Part shown: in pieces, positions 7,299 through 7,780 of the stretch
Numbering within the stretch: position 1 is the first letter of the stretch
Layout of the letters: each line of letters opens with the position of its first letter
DNA from: Collinsella aerofaciens
GTDB lineage: Bacteria > Actinomycetota > Coriobacteriia > Coriobacteriales > Coriobacteriaceae
DNA length: 7,780 nt
Direction: 5' to 3'
Assembly: GCA_008668235.1 (NCBI GenBank)
Contig: RQCP01000054.1
Coordinates: forward strand, 1 to 7,780
Translations under genes and position numbers: made by a program
Notes under the pieces: model-generated
What the model was told of the DNA's origin: nothing
What the model saw: the letters and a program-made list of their open reading frames with translations, nothing else
Databases searched by the model: none

Positions 7299-7373
7299 GC
7301 GGGCATCGCCAAGTGGTAAGGCATCAGCTTCCCAAGCTGACACTCGCGGGTTCGAGTCCCGTTGCCCGCTCCA
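7299..7373 (+). tRNA. tRNA-Gly(CCC)
   Basis: A full cloverleaf is visible. The acceptor stem GCGGGCA (7299-7305) pairs with TGCCCGC (7363-7369). The D-stem is GCC/GGC (7308-7310, 7320-7322) around AAGTGGTAA. The anticodon stem TCAGC/GCTGA encloses TTCCCAA with anticodon CCC at 7331-7333, so it reads GGG glycine codons. The T-stem GCGGG/CCCGT has the loop TTCGAGT. The discriminator is T7370 and the CCA end is encoded at 7371-7373. It is followed directly by its own terminator, so it appears to be a single-gene unit. Confidence 0.96.
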
Positions 7374-7381
7374 GAAAAAGT

Positions 7382-7416
7382 AAAAGCACGACACCGTTCC
7401 GGTGCCGTGCTTTTTT
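7382..7416 (+). terminator. terminator after tRNA-Gly
   Basis: Arms 7382-7396 and 7400-7414 pair at 14 of 15 positions (one A-C mismatch at 7391/7405) around a TTC loop. Six T residues close it (7411-7416). It begins nine bases after the tRNA CCA. Confidence 0.88.
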
Positions 7417-7427
7417 CAATAAAGTGC

Positions 7428-7442
7428 CGGGACTCGAACCCG
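7428..7442 (-). repeat. antisense copy of the tRNA T-arm
   Basis: CGGGACTCGAACCCG is the exact reverse complement of the 15-base T-arm of the adjacent tRNA-Gly (7347-7361). The bases flanking it do not continue the match on either side and no cloverleaf can be built around it, so it is a fragment or repeat component, not a second tRNA. Confidence 0.7.
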
Positions 7443-7460
7443 ACAGGGTGCGAGCGTTAA

Positions 7461-7479
7461 ATAAACGCGAAGCGTTTAT
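7461..7479. repeat. small palindrome capped by GCGAAGC
   Basis: ATAAACGC and GCGTTTAT form a perfect 8-bp stem around a GAA loop. The cap GCGAAGC is the same as in the two longer hairpins at 7520-7542 and 7651-7673, although the rest of the stem differs. Confidence 0.75.
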
Positions 7480-7492
7480 AGCGAGCAGGCAA

Positions 7493-7510
7493 GGGCGCCG
7501 ATAGGCGACC
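7493..7510. repeat. GC-rich hairpin in the repeat array
   Basis: GGGCGCC and GGCGACC pair at six of seven positions around GATA. It lies between the palindromes at 7461-7479 and 7520-7542 and appears to be part of the same composite element. Confidence 0.45.
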
Positions 7511-7512
7511 GC

Positions 7513-7564
7513 AGCCGGTGCGTATTTGCGAAGCAAATACGCGGATGTCCCGTTGCCCGCTCTA
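7513..7564. repeat. 52-bp palindromic repeat, copy 1
   Basis: This copy matches 7644-7695 at 46 of 52 positions, counted by hand with no gaps. Its core is a perfect 10-bp stem (GCGTATTTGC/GCAAATACGC, 7520-7542) with a GAA loop. Its right end contains 16 bases (7547-7562) identical to the 3' end of the neighbouring tRNA-Gly. It behaves like a REP-type or tRNA-linked palindromic element and shows no coding capacity. Confidence 0.85.
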
Positions 7565-7580
7565 CCGGGCACGGGAGACA
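7545..7580. repeat. imperfect inverted repeat overlapping copy 1
   Basis: ATGTCCCGTTGCCCG at 7545-7559 can fold back on CGGGCACGGGAGACAT at 7565-7580 with small bulges, around a CTCTAC-like loop. It overlaps the copied tRNA end, giving that end a fold different from the one it has in the tRNA. Confidence 0.45.
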
Positions 7581-7686
7581 TGGGGACGGCTAATTCAACA
7601 AAGTCTTCCCCTTCGGCTTCGTGAAGCTGAGGGGCTCGCCTGAAGCCGGTGCGTATTTGCGAAGCAAATGCGCGGACGTCCCCATG
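7579..7686. repeat. 10-bp inverted repeat bracketing the second hairpin group
   Basis: CATGGGGACG (7579-7588) and CGTCCCCATG (7677-7686) are exact reverse complements about 90 bases apart. They enclose the hairpin at 7608-7634 and most of repeat copy 2. They could mark the ends of a small mobile unit or pair as the base of a branched structure. Confidence 0.6.
7608..7634. repeat. hairpin inside the bracketed unit
   Basis: CCCCT/AGGGG and GCTTC/GAAGC form two 5-bp stems separated by a small internal loop, with GT at the tip. CGGCTTC (7614-7620) can alternatively pair with GAAGCCG (7642-7648) at the edge of repeat copy 2. Confidence 0.45.
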
Positions 7687-7695
7687 CTCGCTCCA
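7644..7695. repeat. 52-bp palindromic repeat, copy 2
   Basis: This is the second copy of the element at 7513-7564. Its hairpin at 7651-7673 keeps pairing despite a change: G7670 opposite T7654 makes a T-G wobble where copy 1 has T-A. Its tRNA-like right end has diverged more (CCCATGCTCGCTCC) than that of copy 1. Confidence 0.85.
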
Positions 7696-7780
7696 ATTCC
7701 AAAATGTTAGGTTAATGCCTGCTGCCCATACTTGCACCTGCGCACGGTACAATGGTTGGGTTACGACCAACGTGCCAATA
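7696..7780. other. window end, no gene seen
   Basis: No gene can be supported here. A TACAAT at 7748-7753 resembles a -10 box but has no -35 at a usable distance. A 5-bp inverted repeat GTTGG/CCAAC (7755-7759, 7767-7771) follows it and could belong to the control region of a gene beyond the window. Confidence 0.25.

Noticed and set aside
7166..7504. Plus-strand open frame of 112 codons through the tRNA
   Set aside because: It contains the whole tRNA-Gly gene and terminator, and no protein-like features remain outside them.
7513..7695. CRISPR array
   Set aside because: There are only two copies, 131 bases apart, each with its own long hairpin and no regular spacers or cas genes.
7324..7770. 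Minus-strand open frame of 148 codons over the tRNA and repeat array
   Set aside because: It reads through the tRNA, its terminator and both palindromic repeats. The ending ...RATGLEPASVSLGS is the familiar artefact of translating a tRNA antisense.

Overview
The window looks like a piece of the chromosome of a gut actinobacterium of the class Coriobacteriia, most likely Collinsella or a close relative. This is an inference from three things: GC-rich coding with GAGGA-like ribosome binding sites, a large thioester/Cna-B surface protein ending in LPATG with a short basic tail, and a tRNA gene with an encoded CCA end. No database was consulted.

Layout. Positions 1-86 hold a short leader with a possible -10 box. 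Positions 87-3263 (+) encode a 1058-residue membrane protein. Its two ends together make up an M28 (zinc aminopeptidase-like) fold, but most of the metal and catalytic residues are replaced. The two halves are split by four membrane segments and a roughly 670-residue acidic, low-complexity linker. A 72-residue single-pass membrane protein (3285-3503, +) follows 21 bases later, probably in the same operon. A strong hairpin terminator (3525-3562) closes that operon.

Positions 3570-7001 (-) encode a convergent 1143-residue cell-wall protein. In order it has a signal peptide, a thioester domain (Cys70/Gln128), six Cna-B/SpaA-like domains, a cysteine-containing C-terminal region, LPATG, a membrane helix and a basic tail. 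It should be covalently anchored outside the cell and probably binds host or neighbour surfaces through its thioester. No sortase or other pilin lies in the window. Its leader holds a perfect 8-bp inverted repeat just upstream of the ribosome binding site.

Positions 7002-7298 are a divergent intergenic region ending in a promoter for a tRNA-Gly(CCC) gene (7299-7373, +), which has its own terminator (7382-7416). Positions 7417-7695 form a dense non-coding array of hairpins: a 52-bp repeat in two copies 131 bp apart, three hairpins capped by GCGAAGC, an antisense copy of the tRNA T-arm, and a 16-base exact duplicate of the tRNA 3' end. This tRNA-derived repeat array and the degenerate M28 membrane protein are the two least ordinary things here. 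Positions 7696-7780 contain no gene that I can support.
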